Shown: one piece after another, positions 46,250 to 56,360 of the stretch
How the letters are laid out: each line of letters opens with the position of its first letter
How positions within the stretch are numbered: position 1 is the first letter of the stretch
Assembly (NCBI GenBank): GCA_033439685.1
Contig: JAUEDM010000007.1
Coordinates: 1,054,001-1,118,000 of the forward strand
Length of the DNA: 64,000 nucleotides
Direction: 5' to 3'
From: Apodospora peruviana
Taxonomy: Eukaryota > Ascomycota > Sordariomycetes > Sordariales > Lasiosphaeriaceae
The notes under the pieces: generated by a model
Databases searched by the model: none
The model's input: only the letters and a program-made list of their open reading frames with translations
What the model was told of the DNA's origin: nothing
Translations under genes and position numbers: made by a program

Positions 46250-48152
46250 ATGGCTCAAGCAGTCCTCACAGATCACGCCTCGTCAACAGAACAGGGCAGT
46301 AGGGCCACAACTCCATCTCCGCCGCGACCACTATTCGAACAAATACACGAAATCAGCTTCATTTTCATACTATGTCTCGCCCAATTTCTCTCGCTGGCCG
46401 CAATGAATCAGACTGTCGCGCCTGTTCTGATTCTGGCCGACTACTTTGACATCCACGACTATGGCAACCTGAGCTGGTTCTCAGCAGCCTACAGCATGAC
46501 TGTCGGGACCTTTATCCTCCCAGCCGGTAAGCCAGCCTTCTTTCCAGCTTCACCAACAACACAGTTGATGATTGACACGTAGCCCTCTCTCTGACTCAGG
46601 TCGACTTGGCGATATATACGGACACAAACGCATCTTCATGGTCGGGTGGGCTTGGTTCGCCATTTGGTCCCTCGTCTGTGGATTCTGCACCGAGTCACAG
46701 CTCATACTGTTCAGCACCTTTCGTGCATTCCAGGGAATAGGTCCTGCTCTGGTTATCCCCAACGCCATCGCCATCATCGGCCGGACATTTCCCGTTGGAC
46801 TCAAGCGCAACATCATCTTTGCGTGCTTTGGTGCAGCAGGACCGACTGGGGCAGCGGCAGGCGCTGTACTCGCAGCGCTAGTTGCACAGTTGCTGTCGTG
46901 GCATTGGTGTTTCTGGCTGCTCGCAATCACCTGTTCGTGTTTGTTCGTCATATCGCATTTTGTTATTCCCAACCCGGAAGCCGACGGGGTGGCGCGGACG
47001 ACACCAACAATAACGCCTTTACCCGGCCGTATACGGGGCTCAAAGTTGCAGACTAGCTCGGGTGCTGCCGATTCCCTTGCTTTCGACTGGCCCGGTGCCG
47101 TGACAGGTGTTGCTGGTCTGGTTCTTGTCAACTTCGCCCTCAACCAAGCACCCATTGTCGGCTGGAAAATGCCATATATCGCGACCTTGCTAGTGCTGGG
47201 ATTCTTGTTCCTGATCGCCTTTGTATGGGTTGAGCTCCGTGTCGCAACGCAGCCTATAATTCCACTTCGGGGGTTGCAACGCAATGCTGCCTTCACGCTC
47301 GCTTGCGTCTTTGCTGGATGGAGCAGCCACGGGATATGGGTTTACTACCTCTACATTTTCCTAGAGCACTTACGCGGGCACAGTGCGCTGCGAGCATCAG
47401 CCGAAACAAGTCCCGTCGCGGTCACCGGGATTCTATTTGCCATGCTGACCGTCTGGCTTATGGGGCGAATAGCAGTTTCATGGGTGATGCTCTTCGCCAT
47501 GTTCTTTTTCACACTGGGTAGTATTCTCATGGCCGTCACACCACTGAGCCAGACCTACTGGGCAAACACATTTGTCGCTATTGTCCTTATGCCTGGCGCT
47601 ATGAACTTATCGTTCCCCGCCGCTACTATCTTGCTGTCGTCAGCCCTGCCCAAGGAAAAGCAAGGAATCGCCGCCAGCCTGGTAGCGACTGTCGTCAACT
47701 ACAGCATCAGTTGTGGTCTCGGGCTTGCTGGAACCGTACACAAACACTCGCTGGGATCCGCAGGAGATCGCGTCGGCATACATGGTCCACCCCCAGCATT
47801 GTCAGTCATGAGTCCGCAATTGACCGCGATGCGGCTGTCTGGTCTTCGCAGTGCCTACTGGTTTGCTGTTGGGCTGGGCGGGTTGGGGATGCTGATTGCG
47901 GCGTTGTTTATACTGGTCCAAATCACCGAAGCTGGGCGGTCCAAAACAGAGAGTACCACCGACAGCCAAACCGTCGAACTCGAAGCACAAGGTGGACAGC
48001 GACCGAGCTTTGCCGATAGTGATGAGCCGACCTTTGGATGGAGCACGCCGCAATCACACGACTCGCCAACGATGGACGGCGATGTTGTCAACAAATTTTA
48101 CCTTGGGGACAAAGTGATTCAAGTCACCGAGAAGCCAGCATCGTCGAAGTGA
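46250..48152 (+). CDS. MFS drug:H+ antiporter (DHA2-like, 14-helix type)
   Basis: Two exons, 46250-46526 and 46600-48152 (intron 73 bp), give 609 aa. The cytosolic N terminus is followed by about 14 hydrophobic helices. Motif A is GRLGDIYGHKRIF in the loop after helix 2, spanning the splice junction (Gly codon split). The motif PGAMNLSFPAATILLS lies in a later helix. The C-terminal tail (about 110 residues) is hydrophilic. Fungal relatives export drugs, toxins or metabolites using the proton gradient. The stretch GTVHKHSLGSAGDRVGIHG in the late loop is less typical. There is no biosynthetic cluster beside it, so the substrate is open. Confidence 0.88.
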
Positions 48153-50240
48153 GTGTCAAGGTGGCGCAAAGGTTCGGAGAATTCGACATCAAGAGAAGGG
48201 GTGGGAGTTTTGTCTTGGCGTCTAGGCATTGGAAAGGATCGGTCACTGGTTGCGATTTTGGCAGGGAATTACCTAGATCTTGGGAATAGGCTGGCATGCT
48301 GGTTAGGAAGGCTTTATGATTCTCTGGAGTTTGGATAGATATTACAAAGTATACTTTTGTTCCTCGCTACCCCTGAATATTTGCTTCCACTATGGTGTTG
48401 CTTTGATGCCGGATTAGCCCCACTTGGTATCATTAGAAGCTTCCAGGGTGACACAAGATTTGTAAACCAACCTGGTTGTCAGGGGGGCACTTCCACGCAC
48501 AGTACTTTGGAACCATTATGCTCATGCCCCAAACCAACAGCTTAGGATCGATATTGACAAATAAAGTCAATCCAGTTACTCACGATGAGGCGCATAACGT
48601 GGAGGCACCGCCGCGTGGAGAAACATGTTCTTTTTTGCATCATGTCCTGACGTCGTCTACGGCGAAGACCAGCCCCCAACTCAAATACATCAGCGCCGCG
48701 CAAGGAGCCACGGTTACGTCTGTAAAGGATCTGGGGCTCTGCTCTGCCTTTGGCTTGTGGCGGGCCGCTCTCAAAATCTCAGTTCTTACCCCATTGGGCC
48801 CAACCTGGCCTGGCATGCTCGGACTTGCAAGTCCGAGCAAGCCAGATGTGAGTGCGATCCGAATGATTGGGGCTTTCCGCATCCCGTACCGCAACCGCAA
48901 GCCATTGCCTGCTTTTGCATCGTTAGGCGCGCCAGCGACGACGGCGTGATTGGCTGTTCCGGTCCTGGAACCCGGCAGTTTATCTTGTTCTTGCCCAGGG
49001 TCTGCTGCTGGACTATGTCTTAGTGATCGCGCGGACAGCAAATAAGTAACAGATCATGCTTTCAGAGTCCGAAGTTCATCGAGTTTCAATGAGTCAACAA
49101 GGGCTGAGGAGGAGTTTTGCCAGCACATTGAGGTGGAGTAAATAGCCGAGCTGGACTGGACTGGTTGGGGCGGTTCGCATGGCCAACAGGCGGACTGGGT
49201 CTCATGGTTCGCGTACCCCTTGACTCCAGTTGGTGGATTTCCTTATTTGATATTTGGAAAGAGGGAAAGAGAGTTGAAATACCGATCTGTTGTCCTTTCT
49301 AGTTGGTTGTGGGTTTCTGGTATTCAGTGTTCGACGTGTCTTCCAACCGACTATGTTGGTCTGCTGCTGCTATTCACGAATCCGAGTTAGCTTCTTGCGT
49401 TGTTTGATGTGGGCATCCACCACGTACGTCCACATGCAACAGATCTTCTTAGCCCGATCGTTTTCGGCGGCCCCGCCTGTCTAAAGATCTGCCAATCTAT
49501 CTACCAGGCACCACTCCTCCAAGACGAACTGAACCTCGGCGAAGTTTGTATAATCTTCGACATAGGTCTACATGATGGACTTGAAGGGCGATTCAAGCCG
49601 GTCAAAGACGCCGCCGGCTAAGGAAAGGTCAGTATACCTAAATACCTTGTGTGGAGAAACAGCACCATTTCACTGCCCAGCTCGGACTGCTGGGCCGCGC
49701 CAGTATGATGTGCTCCGTTACCGGGGAACACGTTACTAAGGTCCCACCACCCTGATACAGAAAGGAAAACAACGCTATGGTATTGTCGGACCAAATATCT
49801 CACGGCACACAAAGCAATAATCCTCCTCCGTCCGCGTCGTCGTCGACGGCAGCGAGTTATATGCCCGATAATATTCTTGCAAGGGTACAACAGCAGAAAT
49901 CTACGACGGAGAAGGATACGTACCAAAGATATATGGTTCTTGTGGGTGATGTGAACAAACTGGTGTCCAAGATCCAGGGAGACGATGGCGGAGAGGGTTG
50001 AATGACGAAGACTGAGTGATGGTGTTCCTTGGCTAGGAGAAAAGAATGGGTAGTAGGTAATAGCATTGCATACGTGAGGCAAGAGAGGACTGGTGCATTT
50101 TTCATTGGGACTTTGAGACAAGCATGGGTCATTGTATACCTTAGGTACATAATTAATCCTACCCAGCTCGAGGAGAGGGATTGCGACTACCAAGAGTGAA
50201 GTGGTCATTCTATTGTGTTAACTTGCATACGTGTCTACTC
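48153..50240. other. Intergenic, nothing firm
   Basis: 3' flank of the transporter, then about 2 kb with weak frames only. A 75-codon plus-strand frame at 49777-50001 and a plus-strand frame ending at 49621 look somewhat gene-like but could not be joined into a recognisable protein. Confidence 0.35.
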
Positions 50241-50428
50241 TACAAAACTCCGTAGATTCCTTATCCGTGACATCTTTTACGATCGGCTGCTAGGCCCCGA
50301 AACGGTACTTACAAGGAATATTTGCTGCTTAAAATGAGTATTTCCAGGATGGCTACCAGGAGCCCCAAAAAGTTACGAACTGGGTCCTTTGTAAGTCCTA
50401 GATAGCTACCACTTACCGTGCAATGGTG
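50241..50428. mobile_element. MITE, copy 3 (inverted, left end lost)
   Basis: Reading in reverse, this segment matches the interior of the 51375-51603 element: TCCTGG, GCCATCCTGGAAATACT, a TAGCAGCCGAT stretch, GATAAGGAA. It keeps one terminal inverted repeat (CACTTACCGTGCAATGGTG), followed by TA. The other terminus is missing. Confidence 0.75.
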
Positions 50429-51026
50429 TATAAGAATTTAGCAGATATAGGTGGGAGACGTAGTAGCAACTTGATCTAGAATCCGAGAATCGTGGTCCTC
50501 GTGATGACGCACTTACTCGCTTGGATACTTAAATGCCGAGCCTCCGTCTCAATTTGGCACTCTTTTGGGGATTGGGAACAAAGGATCGCCACCTCTTACA
50601 ATAAGGGATGCTTTCATGATTACTGGCTGTTGTTGGTCACATCTGCATCAACTGCTAGTCGTGACATGTCTTTCACCACATTTCTTTGACCGTTACAACA
50701 AAGAATCCGAATAACCGCTAGGTTTCGTGGTCACGGACACGTTACAGGACGGGCACTGCCAAGTTTCCATCTGAATATAAGTTATGATTTAATAAGTATA
50801 ATAGCCATCTCTTTCGACCGCATCATTGTGAAAGATAATTTTCTCGTGAACAACTGTAATACCCACTGCTTAGCCTAACAACGCTATTTCTTGATCGAGT
50901 CTACTACCTGCACCCATACCAACACATTCTCTTTACTTGCACCGTGACCCGCTGATTACGACAAAATGGAGCGCTATTATGAACCCAGAGACATGCCGGC
51001 CCTGAGGGCGGGCCACGAAGATCCTC

Positions 51027-51321
51027 ATGCTCAAAAACGGAGGCTCAGCGCGCGAGGCCACGGCCAAATACCCACCTTATGTGCTGATCACGTTCCCCTT
51101 CCCGGAGAAGAACAGGGGGGTCAACATAAGAGTTTTGAGGCAAAATCTGGAGGAACTGTTTGAGCCTAGGAAGATTGTGGTTGATGTTAATGGATTTCTC
51201 TGCCTTGTGATACTACCGAATTGAGGAAGCTAGCTAACGTGTTCTTGTGCAGGCGCTTGGGTCGATTCTGTTTGCTAAAGTCTATACAAGGGAGCTGGAA
51301 GATGTGATGGGGAGTTATTAG
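51027..51321 (+). CDS. Small hypothetical protein, about 75 aa (tentative)
   Basis: Exon 51027-51185 reads MLKNGGSAREATAKY and YVLITFPFPEKNRGVNIRV. The donor is GTTAAT at 51186, a GCTAAC branch-like site is present, and the acceptor is at 51252. Exon 51253-51321 reads ALGSILFAKVYTRELEDVM. The frames match. No known domain. It lies between two MITE copies. A further upstream exon is possible. Confidence 0.4.
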
Positions 51322-51374
51322 GTTCATGGTTCTGGTCTGAACACGATAAAACGACATGGTATCTGATAGGCCTA

Positions 51375-51603
51375 CACCATTCTACGGTAAATAGTAGCCA
51401 TCGAGTACTTTACAAGGGTTCAGCTCGTGACCTTTCACGGCACCTGGTACTAGCCATCCTGGAAATACTTAGTTACGCAGCAAAATATCTTTTGTAAAAG
51501 ACCATCTTAAGCCCTAGTAGCCGATTACCAAATATGTTACAGATAAGGAATCTTACAGGGTTTTGTAAGGTACCCGATGGCTACTATTTACCGTGGAATG
51601 GTG
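51375..51603. mobile_element. 229-bp MITE, copy 2
   Basis: Starts CACCATTCTACGGTAAATAG and ends with the inverted form CCGTGGAATGGTG; terminal inverted repeats are about 36 bp and both sides are TA. It is similar along its length to the element at 29977-30206, with scattered substitutions. Confidence 0.85.
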
Positions 51604-51669
51604 TATTATGTAGTTCCAACATGAACTCAGTTGAAGTCTTTCCCCTCCCCCCCCCCCTCCCCCCAAACC

Positions 51670-52647
51670 TCAACCCGTCGTAAAATCGCTCACAACAGCT
51701 CGATGATCACTCAAATACACCCCAGCCTCAAAAACATTCGGCACCACCGCATATCCCTCTACCTTCCACAGAGGTGACTCCTTATCTTCAACCGTCGGAC
51801 CAACCCAAACAAAATCGATCCGGCCCTGCGGATCCTGTGTAGGCGTGAACCCCGAAAAGGTAACAATATCCCCGTATCGATCCACCTCCTCGACCTCGTC
51901 ATGCACATCCTTTAACCACCCGTCCTGCTTCATGGCAAGATACGCCTCACCATTCGGCATCGAGTTAAAGTCGCCCGTCAGAAACACACCGTCACCCCCA
52001 GCCCAGTCGGCATGAACACGCTTCAGCGTCTTCAAGATCAAACTCACACTCTCAACCCGACTCCGCTGTCCAGCATTATCGAGATGCGTGTTCGCCACGA
52101 CAACTTTTCGTAATGTTTGGCGGTGCTCAAACACACCCACAGTCAAGATCCGGATCGAGTCCGCGTCCCAGCCTTTGCTCGGCACGTCAGGCGTTTCGCT
52201 CAGCCAGACGGTTTCGTTGTGCAAGAGATTAAACTGTCTGACCGGATAGATGATGGGGCTGTATTCGCCTTTTGTCTTGCCGTCGTCGCGGCCGACGCCG
52301 ACGTGTTCCCATGTTGGGCCTTTGGCTGGGTCAGTGTCGGCGGGGACATTATTCAGACCGGCTAGGATGTCGATCAGTTGCGTGTGCAGGACTTCTTGGA
52401 GGTTGATGAATGCTGATGAGAAGTAGTCTTGATAGTCCGAAGGTGAGAATGGTTGGGTGCCAGTGGGGACTTTCGTAGGAACGATGCCGCGGGTCTCGTG
52501 GCGGAGTTGATTGATCACGAGGGGGGCGCGTTCCGGCCAGGGCCGCTCGTTTGGGAAGAGGGATGTCGCGGCGTAGCGGATGTTGTGGGTGATGATCCGG
52601 AGGGAGGAGAGGCGCGATGCAGACGCGCCGAGGGACTGGAGACTCAT
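51670..52647 (-). CDS. Endonuclease/exonuclease/phosphatase (EEP) family protein
   Basis: Single exon of 325 aa, ATG 52647 to stop 51670. The EEP fold shows its ordered motifs: ITHNIRYA (metal-binding Asn), INLQEV (metal-binding Glu), VVANTHLDNAG (catalytic His), FLTGDFNSMPNGEAY (Asp/Asn pair), RIDFVWV, and the ending SDHRAVVSDF with the Asp-His pair. There is no clear signal peptide. Fungal members of this length are uncharacterised phosphodiesterase or phosphatase-type enzymes, so nucleic acid, inositol phosphate or sphingolipid substrates are all possible. A C-rich low-complexity tract lies just downstream (51645-51665). Confidence 0.9.
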   Translation of the reverse strand: MSLQSLGASASRLSSLRIITHNIRYAATSLFPNERPWPERAPLVINQLRHETRGIVPTKVPTGTQPFSPSDYQDYFSSAFINLQEVLHTQLIDILAGLNNVPADTDPAKGPTWEHVGVGRDDGKTKGEYSPIIYPVRQFNLLHNETVWLSETPDVPSKGWDADSIRILTVGVFEHRQTLRKVVVANTHLDNAGQRSRVESVSLILKTLKRVHADWAGGDGVFLTGDFNSMPNGEAYLAMKQDGWLKDVHDEVEEVDRYGDIVTFSGFTPTQDPQGRIDFVWVGPTVEDKESPLWKVEGYAVVPNVFEAGVYLSDHRAVVSDFTTG

Positions 52648-53242
52648 GATGTCAGTCGTCTTTATTAGGCCAACAGCGGTTTTAGTGAGACACGGTTGTA
52701 AGCCGTGTGTTCATAAAGTTGCAGGCTCAAACTTGAAGTGATTTCGTCAAGTCTTCATCTCGATATCTTGAATGGGAGGTTTATTGGAATGAGCGGATAG
52801 CCGCATGCCTTACCCCTCAGGCCATGACGTCGCTACTTGACCCAATGGGAGGCAACGACATTACAAATTTAATTTCTATTTATTACCATTTGGCATGTGA
52901 TCGAATAGCAGGGATCTTGTCCTGTTACTGTTGTCTTATAACCTCCACGACACAACACCCTACCTTCCAGAACTAATACTACCCGTATTTACTTCAACGA
53001 CCCGGCAACACTCGGAAGTCTCAACAGCGGGTTATGGCGAATACGTCCTACTGCTTCTTCACCGCAGCCATAGTGATCCGCGTAAACCGCCCTCTTCTTC
53101 CTAATAATTGACAAAAGTAGGAGGGCCTCCTCAATACCACCCACCCACCCTTGTACATTAAATATTTTGCTGCCAGGCTAGAATGGCCCGCAAACGCGCG
53201 GAAAAGTGCTAACCCTGCGCCTAAAAATTATGGCCATTCGGA
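52648..53242. other. Divergent intergenic region
   Basis: Promoter space between the EEP gene and the second HET pseudogene. No gene or repeat recognised. Confidence 0.45.
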
Positions 53243-55013
53243 ATGGCTGTCTACATATACGATGCACTTGAACATGCCGATCAGATCCGCGTCCTCGAAC
53301 TGCAGCCATCTGACAACGGGAACGGACATCTCCACGCTGGGTTCTGCCTTCTCCGCCTCAGAGAAACTAGACAGTGGCGATGGATACGAGGCCTTATCAC
53401 ACACCTGGGGGGAGCCGGTCTTCCCTCGAACTCTGCACGTCGCGGGTGGGAAAAGCATCGCCATCACCGAGAACCTTTATACCGCAATTACGACATTTCT
53501 TTACGTAACGCGCCGTAGACGCCTCTGGATTGATGCTGTCTGCATCAACCAGAAGACGACGCGGAGAAGTCCGCCCAGGTCAAGCTGATGTCACGGATAC
53601 ACCGTTCGTCCGCGAGGGTCCATGCGTGGATCGGCGAGAGCACCGAGGAGTCAGAGGCGGCATTCTGTCTGTTCAAGCAATTAGCCGGGTATATCTCGGA
53701 TCTCGGCATCAACAGCAGCATGGATCACTTTGTCACTTCCACCAAAACGAATTCGTCATGTATTGCTGTCATGGGTGCTGACGAGAGTTGCCAAGCCGCT
53801 CTGAACGAGACCGTCTGGGGCGAAAGGTTGGTTACCATTGGAGTTCATGACCTCCAGATCTTCCCGCTAGTCGAGCTACAGGAGAGGGCTCGCCGGGTCA
53901 AATTGAGCAGCAGAAACTTCATGGAAGCAGCCATGGACCCTGCATGCCTGTTTCTGTATAACAAGCCCTGGTTCTCCCGGGTGTGGATATGCCAGGAGGC
54001 GGTGCTAGCTCCGGTGCTTGTCCTCTGTTGTGGAAAATCACAACTGGAATGGGAAACATTCGCCTCAGCCGTCTTCATCACGTCACTGGCTGGACTCGAA
54101 CCGGGGGGAGCTTTTAACTGGAGTTTCCGGTTGGCTTTGGATCTGGTCAATCTTCGGGGTCGAAGGCAGCTGCTTACCCCTATCGTTCCCCACGACGCCG
54201 CTCTCCCGGCAGAATTCAAACACACCGACCCTTCGATTTACGAACTGAGCCACCGTTCGGATACTGATGAAGCTGAAATATCCGCTACGAGCAAAGAAAG
54301 CTTGAAATATTGGTGGACAAATCTAGGGGTGTATAGGCATCAGCAAATGCTGAGCCAGCTGGCGGTCGCAACACAGCAAGTCTTTGAGCCAGACAGTTAT
54401 GAGAGGATCCGACATGTTCACCGCTTGTTGCAACGACGGCAATGCAGTGATGACCGAGACCGGGTGGACGGCGTCTTTGGTCTGTATTCCAGGGAGGTCG
54501 GGTCCTCTTTTCAGCCAGATTATTCACTATCGGTGCGCGATATGTACATTGTCTGGAGCCATGAGATGCTGATGGCAGGGAAGGTAGATGTCCTCACTAA
54601 TGCTGGGTACTAATGCTGGGTTATGGAATCGCTTCGAGGCGGATTGGAACCCTTCCCACAACGACGCTCTGCCATCGTGGGTTCCGGAGCATCGCCTTCG
54701 GAAGCTGAAAACCCGGGACTCGCTCTCCTGGTATCAGCCAACTTTCAGTTATATGTGGGAGTCTTTCAGCTCCCATATTCTACTTTCCACTGAGGCTTCC
54801 AAAAGAGGACGGCTCAGGATTACCGCTGTGGTAGTTGGGCAAGCCATTGCACTGGCTCATCTTGCACCAATACTGAACAGGCTGGACGACTTCCTAGCCG
54901 CTGGCCAGTACTTTGCGTCCAAAATGGCCGCGGCCGATATGCAAACAATGGACGATAGGCTATTTCCCCACAAGCTAGAGAGGGTGCGGTTGGCGTTTGG
55001 CCATCTGATGTGA
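53243..55013 (+). pseudogene. Second HET-domain gene, frameshifted
   Basis: The start frame reads MAVYIYDALEHADQIRVLEL, a typical HET N terminus. A shift near 53365 moves to YEALSHTWGEP, AITENLYTAI and LWIDAVCINQ. A missing base after CINQ, near 53553, changes to the frame KLMSRIHRSSARVHAWIGE and on through WFSRVWICQEAVLA and DRDRVDGVFGLYS. A 13-bp tandem duplication (54596-54621) then creates a stop right after NAGY. The original reading continues in another frame, GLWNRFEADWNPSHN to the stop at 55013. This is the NACHT-free class of HET proteins (650-700 aa) with the full HET domain. Three lesions make it a pseudogene. Confidence 0.82.
54596..54621 (+). repeat. 13-bp tandem duplication that breaks the HET reading frame
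   Basis: ACTAATGCTGGGT occurs twice head to tail (54596-54608, 54609-54621). Thirteen extra bases shift the frame and produce a TAA. Confidence 0.9.
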
Positions 55014-55606
55014 GATGTGAGAACTGGCGGATGTGCGGTTTGGAGGCAAGACTTTTGGGGAAATAAGTGCGTTTGAGTCGTACGCCTTTTTTTTGGTCGG
55101 TTCGCGTCATATTGGCTTTTTGCCCTTCTGCCCCGATCCAGAGGGTGAATTACTTCTTGTGGCATTCCGAGGTCTCCCTGGACCGTTGTCTTGGGCAGAG
55201 CGGGCAAGTCTGCAGATTTCCGTCTAATGGGGCCGTGCTATGTGGAAGAGATGATGGGCCCAAGAGGTTATGACTTTCATGTAACGGGGGTTGAGAAGAG
55301 GTTTGATCTTGTCTGAGTATATACCATCGGGTTGGAGACTCAATAGCTCTATTTTTAACCCTGTCGCAGTAGTTTTTGGAGCACCGTACGGTGAGTCGTC
55401 TCATCTGACTAGGCGACCATGGTGATGGAGGCATATACCTGTGTGAATTTTGTTTTTACATACCTAAGGCACCGTAGATGGCCAGCAGGGACCGTCCCTT
55501 TCCATCTAACAGCCTCCAGCAGTCAGGTAATACACTACCTACGCTCTTCCACTACTTTTGCCCAACCGACCGAAACCGACCAACTACCAAACTGGTGGTT
55601 GCAAGC
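55014..55606. other. Intergenic
   Basis: 3' flank of the HET relic. Nothing recognised. Confidence 0.4.
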
Positions 55607-55768
55607 AAAAGAAAAGAAGAAAAGAAAAGACAAAGAAAAGACAAAGAAAAGACAAAGAAAAGACAAAGAAAAGACAAAGAAAAGACAAAGAAAAGACAAA
55701 GAAAAGACAAAGAAAAGACAAAGAAAAGAAAAGAAAAAGAAAAGAAAAGAAAAAGAAAAGAAAAAAAG
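55607..55768 (+). repeat. Purine-rich minisatellite, unit AAAGAAAAGAC
   Basis: About ten copies of an 11-bp unit followed by AAAAG-type repeats. The tract is almost pure purine on the plus strand and ends about 12 bp before the tRNA-Glu gene's 3' end. Open frames across it (KEKTKKRQRKD) are artefacts of the repeat. Confidence 0.92.
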
Positions 55769-55780
55769 GAGAACGTTTAC

Positions 55781-55873
55781 TCGGATACCGGGAGTCGAAC
55801 CCGGGGCTGTTGAGAGAGAGCAGTCACTCCTGAGAAGTGAGAGTCAACGATGTTACCGCTACACCATACCCGA
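55781..55873 (-). tRNA. tRNA-Glu (CTC) with intron
   Basis: On the minus strand the acceptor stem TCGGGTA pairs with TATCCGA (one G-U). The D arm contains GGTGTAGCGGTAACA. The anticodon stem GTTGA/TCAAC encloses loop CT-CTC-A-C interrupted after base 37 by an intron of about 23 nt. The T arm is CCCGGGTTCGACTCCCGG. Length is 93 nt including the intron. The internal promoter boxes A and B are intact. Confidence 0.88.
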
Positions 55874-56070
55874 TTTGTGAGAGCCGGGATGGCTTCCGAT
55901 GAGTTTGTTGAGAGAGCTTCTTACTTTTCGGGTATGTATATGGTAGGATGGGGTGGCAGTGGAGTGGTAAAAGGAAAGAAGAAGCCGAGTTGTGGAGATT
56001 TTACCATATAAAAAGAGATTGAAGTGGAATCTGAACTCTCCGGGTGAGTCATGGAACAACAAAAAGAAAA

Positions 56071-56167
56071 GGTCGTGCCCGGGTTCGAACCGGGGTTGCC
56101 GGAAGAAGATTGATGAGATGGCGTTTCTCTTCAAAATCCAAAGTGCTAACCACTACACTACACAACC
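56071..56167 (-). tRNA. tRNA-Gln (TTG) with intron
   Basis: On the minus strand the acceptor stem GGTTGTG pairs with CACGACC (one G-U). The D arm is GTGTAGTGGTTAGCAC. The anticodon stem TTGGA/TCCGG holds loop TT-TTG-A with an intron of about 24 nt after base 37. The T arm is CCCGGTTCGAACCCGGG. It has the same orientation as the tRNA-Glu gene, about 200 bp apart. The anticodon is read from loop position; the weak G-U pairs at the stem base lower certainty slightly. Confidence 0.82.
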
Positions 56168-56360
56168 TTGTTCGTATTGCTTAGAATTGCTGATGCGGCA
56201 TGTGGACCTGGAGGTTTATATAGCATCACAGCCTCCATCTGCATAAACCCTGTTCGGTACCACCAACCCTTCAACAGCATTCACGGGAACAGATTCTGTC
56301 CCCTAGATACGCATAGCAGGTGAGTATCCAACTGAATGAAGGGCCAGTAGTTCAGGATCA

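Noticed and set aside
48625..49041. Opposing 130-codon frames downstream of the MFS gene
   Set aside because: They overlap on opposite strands, have no family likeness and no gene signals.
55600..55830. Lys-rich ORFs over the AAAGAAAAGAC array
   Set aside because: All three forward frames are open only because the repeat lacks stop codons.
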